A DNA stretch of 36,115 nucleotides from DAOPMC01 sp035392025 (GTDB lineage: Bacteria > Bacillota_I > Bacilli_A > RF39 > UBA660), in assembly GCA_035392025.1 (NCBI GenBank), contig DAOPMC010000010.1:1-36115 (forward strand). Direction: 5' to 3'. Numbering within the stretch: position 1 is the stretch's first letter; every line of letters begins with the position of its first letter. The translations under genes and the position numbers were made by a program. The notes under the pieces are model-generated. The model was given only the letters and a program-made list of their open reading frames with translations, was not told where the DNA came from and ran no database searches. This document shows positions 15,568-24,641 of the stretch, piece after piece.

Positions 15568-17146
15568 CGTTAAAAATATCTGGCAAATCATTTTCAAGTA
15601 AAACATAAGTTTTTTTATCTTTAAGTGCCTGAATTAAATTAAATGCTTTCTTTAAATCATTTAGTACATATATGTTTTCTTTTTTAAAACCAGTTTCCTT
15701 TAATCCATTATATATAGGTTTTGTCTGCTTTTCACCGACTAATATAACAGCATCTGCTTTCCCCTTCATATAACGCCCAAATTCTTTATTATATTCTTCT
15801 TCTTCTTCGCCTAGTTCTATCATACCAGGAGTAACAATTATCCTTTTGCCAGGCATCCTAGATAGTACATCTAGAGCCATTTTAGAACCGACTGGATTTG
15901 AATTAAAGGCATCATCGATAATAGTTATATCGCCAGATTGTTTTAACTCAAGTCTATGCTCTACTGATCTTAACTTTTTAACACCCGCTTGCATCTGTTT
16001 TACATTAACTCCAAGTTCTTTAGCAAGCGCTAGACTAGATAAAATATTATAGACATTAGCCTCTCCCAAAAGTTGAGTCTTAAACTCATATTTTTCTTTA
16101 TCGCCTTTAAATGTAACATCAAAGTTCATGCCTTCATAAGTAACATCAATATTGCTTGCTCTTACATCCACATCAGACTCTTTAATGCCAATCCACAGGA
16201 CCTTCTTATTACCATTCTTGTAGTATTCTTTTTGTATCTCATCATCTTTATTTAATACTCCAACACCATCTTTAGGTAAACAATCTATTAGATGAAATTT
16301 AGTCTTGGTAATATTTTCAATAGTTTTAAAAGTCTCAAGATGTGCAACTCCAATTTTAGTAATTATTCCATACTGAGGATGCACCACTCTACACCTACTA
16401 TTTAAATCGCCAAGTTTTACTGCCCCAATTTCTGCTATAAAAATTTGATCAAATTTATCTATATTTTCATTAACCGTTCGCATAAGTCCATATGGAGTGT
16501 TATAACTTTTAGGTGATGCCAGCACTCGATATTTTTCCGACAGAATGGTTGCTAGAATATTTTTTGTACTAGTTTTACCATAACTACCAGTAACTCCAAT
16601 TACTTTTAAATTAGGCATGCTTTTTAATTTTTTATCAGATTTATTAAGATAATAGAAATAAACTATTTTTTCTATTGGATAATTGATAATATTACATAAC
16701 ATAATAATAAAATATATTAAATATCCATATAAACCCAATATTAAATAATAGATAATTATATCATTTTCTGCAAAATTTAAAATTATGAATGTAAGTATTA
16801 ACCCGGTAATTATTAAAAAAGTAACAACTAATCTTTTAATTCTAGAAGTATAGTTAAGTGGTTTTTTTACTTGTTCTTTCTTTTGTATACTTGTTGTTTT
16901 AACAAAAAGAATCAAGTAAACTAGTCCAATTAAAATATATATAATTTTACTTTGCCAAAATGCAAATGCAATTGGCAAAAATATAAAAACATCAAATGTT
17001 AAGAATACCGAAACTGCATTTTTATACATCCATTTAAAATAATGGCCAGTTTCATAAGAATTTTGCTGTAACATGTGCAAAGCCTTTCTCATTCTTGCCC
17101 ATAAATATAATATATAAAATATTAATGTTATTACAAAATATATCAT
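15554..17146 (-). CDS. Membrane-anchored MurF-like Mur ligase
   Basis: A 530-residue protein with an N-terminal region of about 5 membrane helices (near 1-17, 45-65, 68-84, 105-126 and 132-158), followed by Mur ligase central and C-terminal domains from about 180. The P-loop reads GVTGSYGKTSTKN. The MurF signature DDAFNSNPVGSKMAL matches the usual NDAYNANPdS motif. IFIAEIGAVKLGDL and KTKFHLIDCL occupy positions of conserved central-domain motifs. MurF adds D-Ala-D-Ala to UDP-MurNAc-tripeptide, but the normal N-terminal nucleotide-sugar domain is absent here, replaced by the membrane region. It may work on a lipid-linked substrate or be the cell's anchored MurF; this is inference. ATG after AGGAGGTATATT. 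Confidence 0.8.
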   Translation of the reverse strand: MIYFVITLIFYILYLWARMRKALHMLQQNSYETGHYFKWMYKNAVSVFLTFDVFIFLPIAFAFWQSKIIYILIGLVYLILFVKTTSIQKKEQVKKPLNYTSRIKRLVVTFLIITGLILTFIILNFAENDIIIYYLILGLYGYLIYFIIMLCNIINYPIEKIVYFYYLNKSDKKLKSMPNLKVIGVTGSYGKTSTKNILATILSEKYRVLASPKSYNTPYGLMRTVNENIDKFDQIFIAEIGAVKLGDLNSRCRVVHPQYGIITKIGVAHLETFKTIENITKTKFHLIDCLPKDGVGVLNKDDEIQKEYYKNGNKKVLWIGIKESDVDVRASNIDVTYEGMNFDVTFKGDKEKYEFKTQLLGEANVYNILSSLALAKELGVNVKQMQAGVKKLRSVEHRLELKQSGDITIIDDAFNSNPVGSKMALDVLSRMPGKRIIVTPGMIELGEEEEEYNKEFGRYMKGKADAVILVGEKQTKPIYNGLKETGFKKENIYVLNDLKKAFNLIQALKDKKTYVLLENDLPDIFNERDK

Positions 17147-17176
17147 AATATACCTCCTAATAATATATATGCCAAG

Positions 17177-17347
17177 TTAATTATAAATTATCATTGCGGA
17201 GAAGCAAAATATTTGTTCTTCACCAAACATACCTATACTAACTTGATATTTAATATCTATTATTTCACTATCAATTTCATCTAAGAAATCATTAACCTTA
17301 TCTTCTAAATCTTTTTCATGATTTTCATCAAATATTTTTACTTGCAT
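17177..17347 (-). CDS. Cse60-like small protein (56 residues)
   Basis: A short frame starting at ATG 17347 after the standard TGGTGATAAT and ending at TAA 17177. The protein starts MQVKIFDENHEKDLEDKVND and continues with IIDIKYQVSIGMFGEEQIFCFSAMIIYN. This matches the Spore_Cse60 family (about 60 residues), whose B. subtilis founder is a sigma-E-dependent sporulation protein of unknown function. The family is also found in non-sporulating Firmicutes. It lies 30 bases upstream of the MurF-like gene, probably in the same operon. A TGATAATCT extended -10 precedes it. No sporulation genes are visible in the window, so a spore role is not supported. Confidence 0.8.
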   Translation of the reverse strand: MQVKIFDENHEKDLEDKVNDFLDEIDSEIIDIKYQVSIGMFGEEQIFCFSAMIIYN

Positions 17348-17393
17348 ATTATCACCAGAATAAGATTATCATAAATTAAAATAATTATTTGTC

Positions 17394-19787
17394 TTATTTT
17401 ACTACAATATTAACTATTTTATTCTTTATTACTATTACTTTTACTATCTCTTTTTTATCAATATGTCTCAATACATTTTCTTCTTTTAATGCCTTCTCTT
17501 TTACTACATCATCCAAATCATCTATGTTAACTAAAATAGTTCCCCTAAGTTTGCCATTTACTTGTACTGCAATTTCTTTTGTATCATCTTGTAATTTAGA
17601 TTCATCATATGTAGGCCACATTTCATAAGCGATTGTCTTGTTATGGCCCATCATATTCCATAATTCTTCTGTAATGTAAGGAATTATAGGATTTAGCAAT
17701 TTTATAAGACCTAATGCATATTCTTTCGGAAAACATTCTTCTTTATAAACTGCATTTACAAATATCATTATTTGACTTATAGCAGTATTAATATTTAATG
17801 TTTCATAATCATCTGTTACTTTTTTCACTGTTTGGTTATATATCTTCGTTAAGTTAACGTTTTCCTTATCTTTTATTCTATCTTCTGTATATAAACGATA
17901 AACTCTATCAATAAACCTCTTAGCACCTTCTACCCCATCCTGACTCCATGGCTTGTCTGCCTCAAGTGGTCCCATAAACATCTCATATAATCTTAGTGTA
18001 TCAGCACCATATTTATTTGCAATATCAGTGGGGTTTATGGCATATTCAGGATATCTTTTACCCATTTTAATACCATTTGAGCCAAGTATCATTCCTTGAT
18101 GAATCAATTTTTTAAATGGTTCCGCAACAGGTGATATTCCTTTGTCATACAAATAATTATTCCACATTCTAGAGAAAAGTAAATGTCCTACCGCATGCTC
18201 TGAACCGCCAACATACAAGTCTACTGGCATCCAATGTTCTAATAGCCTTTTATCTGCTAATTCTTCATCATTACAAGGATCAATATATCGTAGAAAATAC
18301 CAACTTGATCCTGCAGAACTAGGCATAGTACTTGTTTCTCTTTTGCCTTTTTTACCACTTTCTATCACATTAATCCAATCTATTGCCTTTTCCAATGGTG
18401 AATCGCCATTTTTATTAGGAGAATAATTTTTGACATTTGGCAAAATAAGCGGTAATTTATCATCTTCAATGACACCTGTAGTACCATCCTCATAATGAAT
18501 TATAGGAATAGGTTCTCCCCAATATCTTTGTCTGGCAAATATCCATTCATGCAAACGATAATTAATTTTTTTAGAACCAATATTTCGTTCTTCCAACCAC
18601 TTTATCATTTTTTCAATAGCATCTTCTTTGTTTAAGCCATCAATAAAACCTGAATTAATATGAAACCCATCTTTAACATAGGCTTCTTTTGTAACATCTC
18701 CGCCTTCAAGAACAGGTATAATATCTAAATTAAATTTTTTTGCAAAGTCATAATCTCTCTCATCGTGTGCCGGAACTGCCATAATTGCCCCAGTCCCATA
18801 TGTCATAAGTACATAATCACTAATCCATATTGGAATTTCTTTATTATTGACAGGATTTATTGCATAGGATCCAGTAAATACTCCCGTTTTTTCTTTGCAT
18901 AATTCAGTTCTTTCTAATTCACTTTTGCTTGCACATATTTTTTTGTATGCCAAAACTTCATTCCTTTTATCATCAGTTACTATTTTATCAATTAACTCAT
19001 GTTCAGGTGAAAGCACACAATATGTTGCTCCAAATAAAGTATCACATCTAGTTGTAAATACATCAAAACTATAATCAAAATCTTTTATTTTAAAATTTAC
19101 CAAAGCTCCAATACTTTTCCCAATCCAGTTTCTTTGAATTTCCTTTGTTGACTCTGGCCAATCTAAACCATTAAGTCCATCTAGTAATCTATCCGCATAT
19201 TTTACAATGTCTATTACCCATTGCTTCATATTCTTTCTTATAACAGGGTAACCACCACGTTCACTTTTGCCATCAATAACTTCATCATTTGATAAGACAG
19301 TTCCTAATTCTTCACACCAGTTCACTGGCATATCTAAATATTTTACTAATCCATCTTGGTACAATCTTTTAAATATCCACTGTGTCCACTTATAATATTT
19401 AGGGTCACATGTTGATATTTCTTTGCTCCAATCATACGAAAAACCCAAATCCTGTAACTGCTTTCTAAAAATCTTAATATTATTTTCAGTAAAGCCCATA
19501 GGATTGTTACCAGTTGATATAGCATATTGCTCTGCTGGGAGTCCAAACGAATCATATCCCATTGGATGTAGAACATTATACCCTTGCATTCTCTTCATTC
19601 TTGCAATTATATCAGTCGCAGTATATCCTTCTGGATGTCCCGCATGAAGTCCTACTCCCGATGGATAAGGGAACATATCTAAAACATAATATTTTGGTTT
19701 TGAAAAATCCCATACATCTGTTTTAAATGTCTCATTGTCTTTCCAATATTTTTGCCATTTTGATTCTATCTCTTCAAAATTATACAT
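17394..19787 (-). CDS. leuS: Leucyl-tRNA synthetase
   Basis: A class I aminoacyl-tRNA synthetase, 797 residues from the ATG at 19787 (801 if the ATG at 19799 is used). It has MFPYPSGVGLHAGHPEGY, with the HIGH-equivalent HAGH, then the CP1 editing domain with GTGAIMAVPAHDERDYDFA, and YVGGSEHAVGHLLFSRMW. LRLYEMFMGPLE and the C-terminal IAVQVNGKLRGTI domain follow. The KMSKS loop reads KMGKRYPEYAINP, unlike the common KMSKSKGN. The ATG at 19787 overlaps the TAA of the upstream gene. The ATG at 19799 is directly abutted by GAGAGG with no spacer, so the downstream start is favoured. Expression is controlled by the leucine T-box upstream of the preceding gene. Confidence 0.95.
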   Translation of the reverse strand: MYNFEEIESKWQKYWKDNETFKTDVWDFSKPKYYVLDMFPYPSGVGLHAGHPEGYTATDIIARMKRMQGYNVLHPMGYDSFGLPAEQYAISTGNNPMGFTENNIKIFRKQLQDLGFSYDWSKEISTCDPKYYKWTQWIFKRLYQDGLVKYLDMPVNWCEELGTVLSNDEVIDGKSERGGYPVIRKNMKQWVIDIVKYADRLLDGLNGLDWPESTKEIQRNWIGKSIGALVNFKIKDFDYSFDVFTTRCDTLFGATYCVLSPEHELIDKIVTDDKRNEVLAYKKICASKSELERTELCKEKTGVFTGSYAINPVNNKEIPIWISDYVLMTYGTGAIMAVPAHDERDYDFAKKFNLDIIPVLEGGDVTKEAYVKDGFHINSGFIDGLNKEDAIEKMIKWLEERNIGSKKINYRLHEWIFARQRYWGEPIPIIHYEDGTTGVIEDDKLPLILPNVKNYSPNKNGDSPLEKAIDWINVIESGKKGKRETSTMPSSAGSSWYFLRYIDPCNDEELADKRLLEHWMPVDLYVGGSEHAVGHLLFSRMWNNYLYDKGISPVAEPFKKLIHQGMILGSNGIKMGKRYPEYAINPTDIANKYGADTLRLYEMFMGPLEADKPWSQDGVEGAKRFIDRVYRLYTEDRIKDKENVNLTKIYNQTVKKVTDDYETLNINTAISQIMIFVNAVYKEECFPKEYALGLIKLLNPIIPYITEELWNMMGHNKTIAYEMWPTYDESKLQDDTKEIAVQVNGKLRGTILVNIDDLDDVVKEKALKEENVLRHIDKKEIVKVIVIKNKIVNIVVK

Positions 19788-20134
19788 TATTTTGTCCATC
19801 CTCTCTTCTTGTAAATTGTGCCCAACATAAAGTTAATACCAAGCACTAGCAAAATAACAAGACCTACTGCGATACCTGCTTTTAACCAAATGCTATCAAA
19901 AAATTCAGTCGCCATCATTACCAAGCCTACTCCAAGTGAATTTGTTATGGCTATATGCCAAAGTAATCTTTTATATCCTATCTTTTTAACATCAAGTTTA
20001 TAAAGATTAACAAGTATTTGAGCTTCCTTTGGTAACATTTGTTCTTTGTTTTTCTTTTTATTACTAATTATAAAAATATAATAGTAAGCAAATATAACAA
20101 TAAAAGATCCTAATCCTGTAATTAAAAATTTCAT
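19787..20134 (-). CDS. Small membrane protein in the leucine T-box operon, unknown function
   Basis: A 115-residue protein that I do not recognise. It has a membrane helix at about 4-23, a polar stretch with EAQILVNLYKLDVKKIGYKRL, and helices near 60-76 and 84-106, ending in a short basic tail. The start ATG follows AAGGAGGATAT, directly after the T-box terminator hairpin, so it is the first gene read when leucyl-tRNA is uncharged. It is cotranscribed with leuS, and their stop and start codons overlap. This context suggests a job tied to leucine supply or protein synthesis, but nothing in the sequence shows a transporter signature. Confidence 0.75.
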   Translation of the reverse strand: MKFLITGLGSFIVIFAYYYIFIISNKKKNKEQMLPKEAQILVNLYKLDVKKIGYKRLLWHIAITNSLGVGLVMMATEFFDSIWLKAGIAVGLVILLVLGINFMLGTIYKKRGWTK

Positions 20135-20357
20135 ATATCCTCCTTATAAAAAAGTCCCTATATATTAAAATATAAGGACGAAATAATCGCGGTACCACCT
20201 TAATTCATGAAACCATGCACTCTTTTAGTTTATATAGCAACTACCTCTTTCTTATAAAAGAATAAGTTCGCATAGTTCATATATTAGTTCACACCTATCA
20301 CTAACTCTCTTAAATACTACACTATGCTACTGATTTCTTTCAAGAAATAATAAACTC
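20135..20357 (-). promoter_or_regulatory. T-box riboswitch, leucine-responsive (specifier CUU)
   Basis: A tRNA-sensing leader. The lower stem pairs AAAGAA (20340-20335) with TTCTTT (20262-20257), and the upper stem pairs GCATAG with CTATGC. Between them the specifier loop has an AGTA motif on one side and GAACTTA on the other, giving the Leu codon CTT at 20266-20264. The T-box AAGGTGGTACCGCG is at 20201-20188. The antiterminator bulge is UGGUACC, whose UGGU pairs with ACCA of a tRNA with A73. Uncharged tRNA-Leu should stabilise the antiterminator and allow transcription of the 115-residue protein gene and leuS. Confidence 0.93.
20148..20179 (-). terminator. Conditional terminator of the leuS T-box
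   Basis: On the minus strand GTCCTTATAT pairs with the ATATATAGGGAC segment and is followed by TTTTTT. The left arm also takes part in the antiterminator (UAAGG/CCUUA). Confidence 0.88.
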
Positions 20358-20386
20358 ATTATACTAAATTTGATTAATATATTCAA
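20358..20386 (-). promoter_or_regulatory. Promoter of the leuS T-box operon
   Basis: TTGAAT (20386-20381), 17-base spacer, TATAAT (20363-20358). The -35 lies inside the last codons of the upstream GH31 gene, and the -10 ends just before that gene's stop codon. Confidence 0.78.
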
Positions 20387-22718
20387 GCAATCTTAAAAAT
20401 AATTTAATGTATATAGATTCTACCCCATATCTTTTTAATTTTCTTATTTCTATCCTTTTTTTATTAACATCATAATCATCAGTAAACATAATTCTACTAA
20501 TTAGTTCCTTAATGCTAGTATCTATTGGCAAATCCATAAGAATGCTATCTATATCATCGTTTATTAATCTCATTGCTTCTATCTCGAGATCTTTTCCACG
20601 GCATGTTACAGTTAGTTGATTTAACGGATCTACTTTTTTAACCTCTACTATAAAATCATTATTTTTAGCATAATTATTAGATTTTACTTCCACATCTTTG
20701 GAATGGACAACCACTGAATCTGGTGACTTCATATTTCTAAATACAATTTTATAATCTCTGTAATCAGGCACAATTCCTTTTTTGCCACTAATTGGTTTTA
20801 CTATTACTGAACAATTATTATCACCACATGTATAATCAATTGAAGAAAGTAGATAATTATCATCAAGATATGAATTAGTGTAGCCATCATCTTCATACAT
20901 ATTGTATGAATTGCTTCTTCCTGGAAATACTTGTATTTCTAGTTGGTTGGGATTGTTAATTCCATCAATATTAGAAAGTGGCACAATAGCACCAGCCTTA
21001 GCAAATACTGGATAATCTTCGATTTTATAAAATGAAATATATTTTCTGCCACCAGGATATTTTTTACCAGTTATAAAATCATACCAAATCCCATCTGGCA
21101 TATAAAATCTATGAATAGTACGATTCATTATACTTTCTTGTTTATCATATAATGGACTTACAAATAGTTCAGTTCCAAAATAATATTCATTTTTATAATG
21201 TAGATCATCATATGCTTCTTGGTATTTATAATATAGTGGAATTATTAATGGAATCCCCTGATTAGAATATTTATAAGCCTCAGTATATAAATATGGAACA
21301 AGTTTATTTCTTAAATTTAAGTATTCTTTTACAATTGTATATGTCTTAATATCCCATCTCCATGGCTCTCTTTTAACATATTTACCTGGTCCTGCATGAA
21401 ACCTTAAAATTGGTGAAAAAACACCCAGTTGAACTGCTCTAACATAATTTTCACTTTCTTCAATTCCACCATAGTATCCACCAATATCATGACTCCACCA
21501 AGAAATACCAATATTGGTTGATGAAATATTATAGTATGGTATTATTTTTAAATTTTCAAATTTAACATTAGTTCTACCAGAATATAATACTGGATATCTA
21601 TGGCCTGCAATAAGGGCATTTCTAGCTAGAAGCATAGGTCTTTTATTTTGAACTTGACTAAACTGATAATGCTTCATCATAAATAATTTATTTATATTCT
21701 TTTCAGTAGGTAAATAATCAATAAAGAAAAAATCAGTCCCCAAGTCTTCTAAAGACTTAATAAATTTATTATAAAAAACATTTAAAAACTCTGAACTATT
21801 TGCATCATACTTTATTTTGTCTGATACATTTGAAATATTATCCTTTAACAAATTATAATTTTCTTCAAGGTTAGTAATTTCATCCTGTGGCCTGATTGCA
21901 AGGCCTAATCGTATACCAGCACTATGAATATCATCAATCATTTTTTTAGGGTTTGAAATCAAATTATAATCAAATGTATATCCTAAGTAATAATCATTAT
22001 TTTTTTTATCCGTGATCTTTTTTCGCCATTTATTATCAAGTATAAGTACTGATAGTGGAATTTGATTGCTTTTAAATTCATTTATATCTTGTATTATTTT
22101 TTCTTGACTATATTCTTCATCCTTACACCACCAATTACCTAGTGCATATCTAGGTATTAAAGGAGGATATCCAGTAAGAGTAAAATAATCATTTAAACAT
22201 AAATTAAAATCTTTATTATAAATAAATACATATATATCTATTCCTTTTGATTTTCTAGGGATAAAGGTATTGGTAAGACTATCATAAATTAAATTTTCAC
22301 TATCATCAATACTGCTTATTCCACCAAATGAGTACAACCCTTTTTTTAATTTTACTTTACCATCAAAATCTTCAATACTAATACCAGCGCCAGGTAAATT
22401 CTTAACTTCAGGACTGCCATAGTACCAATAGTTATCCGTTCCTTCAGCTTTTATGGATAATTTTTTGTTACCAAACTTTTTCTCTTTTTCATAAGATAAG
22501 AAAAAGTACTTGCTCTTTATTTCTAAAAAGTTGTTATCTTCTTTAGAGGTAATTTCTGGTATACCAAAAGAACGAGAAACTACTAATTCGGTATTTTCAT
22601 CTACAAACTTTCCATCCTCGCTATATTCAAGTCTTACCAAACGTGGTGTTAGAACCGTAATTCGGTATTTCTTCCCAATAAAAACTGTTTTGATGTTATC
22701 TTCAGGATTATAATACAT
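20364..22718 (-). CDS. Glycoside hydrolase family 31 protein (alpha-glucosidase type)
   Basis: A 784-residue GH31 enzyme. An N-terminal beta-sandwich is followed by a barrel that starts near ALGNWWCKDEEYSQ (193-204), then C-terminal beta domains. The catalytic nucleophile is Asp334 in DFFFIDYLP, and the acid/base is Asp411 in ISWWSHDIGGYYGG. RFHAGPGKYVKREPW lines the active site. There is no signal peptide, so it should act in the cytoplasm on alpha-linked sugars. The ATG at 22718 follows AGGGGTGATTTG. The longer frame to 22757 starts inside or next to the -10 (TGTTATCAT) and is unlikely. Divergent from the radical SAM gene; no sugar transporter is nearby. Confidence 0.9.
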   Translation of the reverse strand: MYYNPEDNIKTVFIGKKYRITVLTPRLVRLEYSEDGKFVDENTELVVSRSFGIPEITSKEDNNFLEIKSKYFFLSYEKEKKFGNKKLSIKAEGTDNYWYYGSPEVKNLPGAGISIEDFDGKVKLKKGLYSFGGISSIDDSENLIYDSLTNTFIPRKSKGIDIYVFIYNKDFNLCLNDYFTLTGYPPLIPRYALGNWWCKDEEYSQEKIIQDINEFKSNQIPLSVLILDNKWRKKITDKKNNDYYLGYTFDYNLISNPKKMIDDIHSAGIRLGLAIRPQDEITNLEENYNLLKDNISNVSDKIKYDANSSEFLNVFYNKFIKSLEDLGTDFFFIDYLPTEKNINKLFMMKHYQFSQVQNKRPMLLARNALIAGHRYPVLYSGRTNVKFENLKIIPYYNISSTNIGISWWSHDIGGYYGGIEESENYVRAVQLGVFSPILRFHAGPGKYVKREPWRWDIKTYTIVKEYLNLRNKLVPYLYTEAYKYSNQGIPLIIPLYYKYQEAYDDLHYKNEYYFGTELFVSPLYDKQESIMNRTIHRFYMPDGIWYDFITGKKYPGGRKYISFYKIEDYPVFAKAGAIVPLSNIDGINNPNQLEIQVFPGRSNSYNMYEDDGYTNSYLDDNYLLSSIDYTCGDNNCSVIVKPISGKKGIVPDYRDYKIVFRNMKSPDSVVVHSKDVEVKSNNYAKNNDFIVEVKKVDPLNQLTVTCRGKDLEIEAMRLINDDIDSILMDLPIDTSIKELISRIMFTDDYDVNKKRIEIRKLKRYGVESIYIKLFLRLLEYINQI

Positions 22719-22767
22719 CAAATCACCCCTATTATTCATATTAATGATAACATACATTTTACATTTA

Positions 22768-22776
22768 TGCTATAAT
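22768..22776 (+). promoter_or_regulatory. Extended -10 promoter of the radical SAM gene
   Basis: TGCTATAAT with TATAAT at 22771-22776. The ribosome site TGGTGAT starts at 22782 and the ATG at 22792, so the leader is about 10 nt. The -10 of the divergent GH31 gene lies only about 20 bases away. Confidence 0.68.
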
Positions 22777-22791
22777 TTTATTGGTGATTAG

Positions 22792-23727
22792 ATGAAACAA
22801 TTTGAAAATTCTGACTCTAATAAAAGATATTATACTCTAGATTACTATTATCGAAAAAAGTTTAATTCAAAAGTATCGAAAATTAGCCTAAACCAAAACT
22901 TAACTTGTCCTAATATTGATGGAACCAAAGGAACTGGTGGTTGTATCTATTGCAAGCATGGTGGAAGTGAGTTTGGTGGCGATAAAGAAAAAAGCATAAA
23001 AGAACAATTTGATAAAATAAAAGAAAAATTGCGTAAAAAATGGCCTAATACCAAATATATTGCCTATTTTCAATCAAATACTAATACCTATGGTGATATA
23101 AAGAAACTAAAGAAAAATTTCTTTGAGGTATTAACTTATGATGATGTCGTTGGAATAAATATTGCTACCAGATGTGATGCAATTAATGATGAATGCTTAG
23201 ATCTTTTAGATGAACTGAATAAAAAAACCTACTTAACAATTGAACTTGGTCTTCAAACAATGCATAAAAAAACATCTGATATGATAAATAGAGGCCATAG
23301 TTTAAATGAATTTGAAGATATGGTTAAAAAATTACAAGCAAAAGATATTAACATAGTTGTTCATATCATAAACGGATTACCTTATGAAACAAAAGATATG
23401 ATGATAGAAACTATAAAATACCTAAATAATTTAAAAATAGATGGAATAAAAATACATATGCTTCACATTCTAAAAGACACTGCTATAGAAAAATTATATA
23501 AAAAAGAGCATTTTCATATCCTAACAAAAGAAGAATATGTTGATATTGCGGTATCGCAACTAGAATATCTAGACAAAAACATAATAATTCATAGAATAAC
23601 AGGAGATCCTGATAAAAATGATCTAATAGAACCCACTTGGCTAATTAAAAAGTTTTGTGTTTTAAACGATATAGACAAAGAGCAAGTAAAAAGAGATTCT
23701 TGGCAAGGAAAAAAGCTTCAATTTTGA
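22792..23727 (+). CDS. Radical SAM protein, TIGR01212 family (YtqA/YhcC-like)
   Basis: A 311-residue radical SAM enzyme. Its cluster motif has the wide spacing of this family, CPNIDGTKGTGGCIYC (Cys39, Cys51, Cys54; CX11CX2C rather than CX3CX2C). Further typical blocks are YFQSNTNTYGD, GINIATRCDAI, LTIELGLQTMHKKTSDMINRGH and HIINGLPYETKDMM. The family is widespread and B. subtilis YtqA belongs to it; the substrate is not established. The gene stands alone between two minus-strand genes and ends in TGA, showing that UGA is a stop codon here. Confidence 0.9.
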   Translation: MKQFENSDSNKRYYTLDYYYRKKFNSKVSKISLNQNLTCPNIDGTKGTGGCIYCKHGGSEFGGDKEKSIKEQFDKIKEKLRKKWPNTKYIAYFQSNTNTYGDIKKLKKNFFEVLTYDDVVGINIATRCDAINDECLDLLDELNKKTYLTIELGLQTMHKKTSDMINRGHSLNEFEDMVKKLQAKDINIVVHIINGLPYETKDMMIETIKYLNNLKIDGIKIHMLHILKDTAIEKLYKKEHFHILTKEEYVDIAVSQLEYLDKNIIIHRITGDPDKNDLIEPTWLIKKFCVLNDIDKEQVKRDSWQGKKLQF

Positions 23728-23733
23728 AGCTTT
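23712..23733. terminator. Bidirectional terminator between radical SAM and coiled-coil genes
   Basis: A perfect 10-bp stem AAAGCTTCAA / TTGAAGCTTT with 2 bases between the arms (effectively 9 bp with a 4-base loop). T-rich sequence follows on the plus strand and TTTTTTCC on the minus strand. Confidence 0.78.
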
Positions 23734-23738
23734 ATTTA

Positions 23739-24641
23739 TTACCTAGCCGGCGCTGTCTCTAGAGTAGGTGTTTCTCTCATTGTTGCTTTAAACTCATTCC
23801 ATCCATTAATCAGTCCTTGCTTGAAATTTTTCATATGACTCAAGCGTTCTTTTAAAGCACTGGTATTCCAACGCTCCTTTAAATTATCTTTTGCCATTTT
23901 TAATTTATCAGCAAGCTTATGAGATTCATTCAATATTCCTGTTTTAGTACGCAATGTAGCAATTCTAGCATTCAAACCAATATTTTTTGCCATTACAGGA
24001 ATTGTATGAAGTTTTCCAGTAAAACCTGCATTAGAAAGACCCTCAACAACCGCTCTATTGTTATCTCTCTCGGTTTTAATATCAGCAATTCGTTTCTCAG
24101 TGCTAATGATATCTGCCTGATATTTCACACTTTGAAATATTTTATTGCATCCTTTTCTAGCATTACGATCAACTATTTTTGTCTGTGATGTTAAAATACC
24201 AGCATTCTTTTCCTGTAATTGTTTCAAGCGAGAGTTAACATATTTAGATATACTATGTTTCATTTTTCCTTCTCTCATACTAGCTATACTACTAGACAAA
24301 TCAGAAAAATTATCCATTTTTGTATCTGTTTTATCCATTCTAACATTATTAAAATCATATATTTTTTTAGCAACCGTATTATCAAGAACTTCTCGTCTTT
24401 CAATTATTGAATTATCTCTTTTATTAATAGCCTTATCATTCTTAAGCCTCGCATTGATAGAATCCCTAGTTTCAATTAGTTCGCTAAGTTTAGCAGAAAT
24501 ATCTGCCACTTTCTCAGCACTAAGGCTATCGCTTCCTAATAGTTTTTTACCTGCAACTATAGCACTACTAATTTTGTCTCTTAATTCTACATATCTATTT
24601 ATAGCTGTTTCATTAATAACTTGTGTCCTACTTTTCTCCAT
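23739..24641 (-). CDS. Charged coiled-coil protein, unknown function
   Basis: A 300-residue soluble protein with no membrane segment or signal peptide and no recognised domain. It is rich in K, R, E, D, N and S and mostly helical in pattern. Likely coiled-coil stretches lie at about 40-70 (ISAKLSELIETRDSINARLKND) and 180-240 (IISTEKRIADIKTERDNN). The C-terminus has TSALKERLSHMKNFKQGLINGWNEF and ends in a small P/A/T-rich tail. It overlaps the upstream DUF1292 gene by 14 bases, so the two are coupled in translation and may form a complex. Scaffold or cytoskeleton-like roles are possible but unsupported. Confidence 0.75.
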   Translation of the reverse strand: MEKSRTQVINETAINRYVELRDKISSAIVAGKKLLGSDSLSAEKVADISAKLSELIETRDSINARLKNDKAINKRDNSIIERREVLDNTVAKKIYDFNNVRMDKTDTKMDNFSDLSSSIASMREGKMKHSISKYVNSRLKQLQEKNAGILTSQTKIVDRNARKGCNKIFQSVKYQADIISTEKRIADIKTERDNNRAVVEGLSNAGFTGKLHTIPVMAKNIGLNARIATLRTKTGILNESHKLADKLKMAKDNLKERWNTSALKERLSHMKNFKQGLINGWNEFKATMRETPTLETAPAR

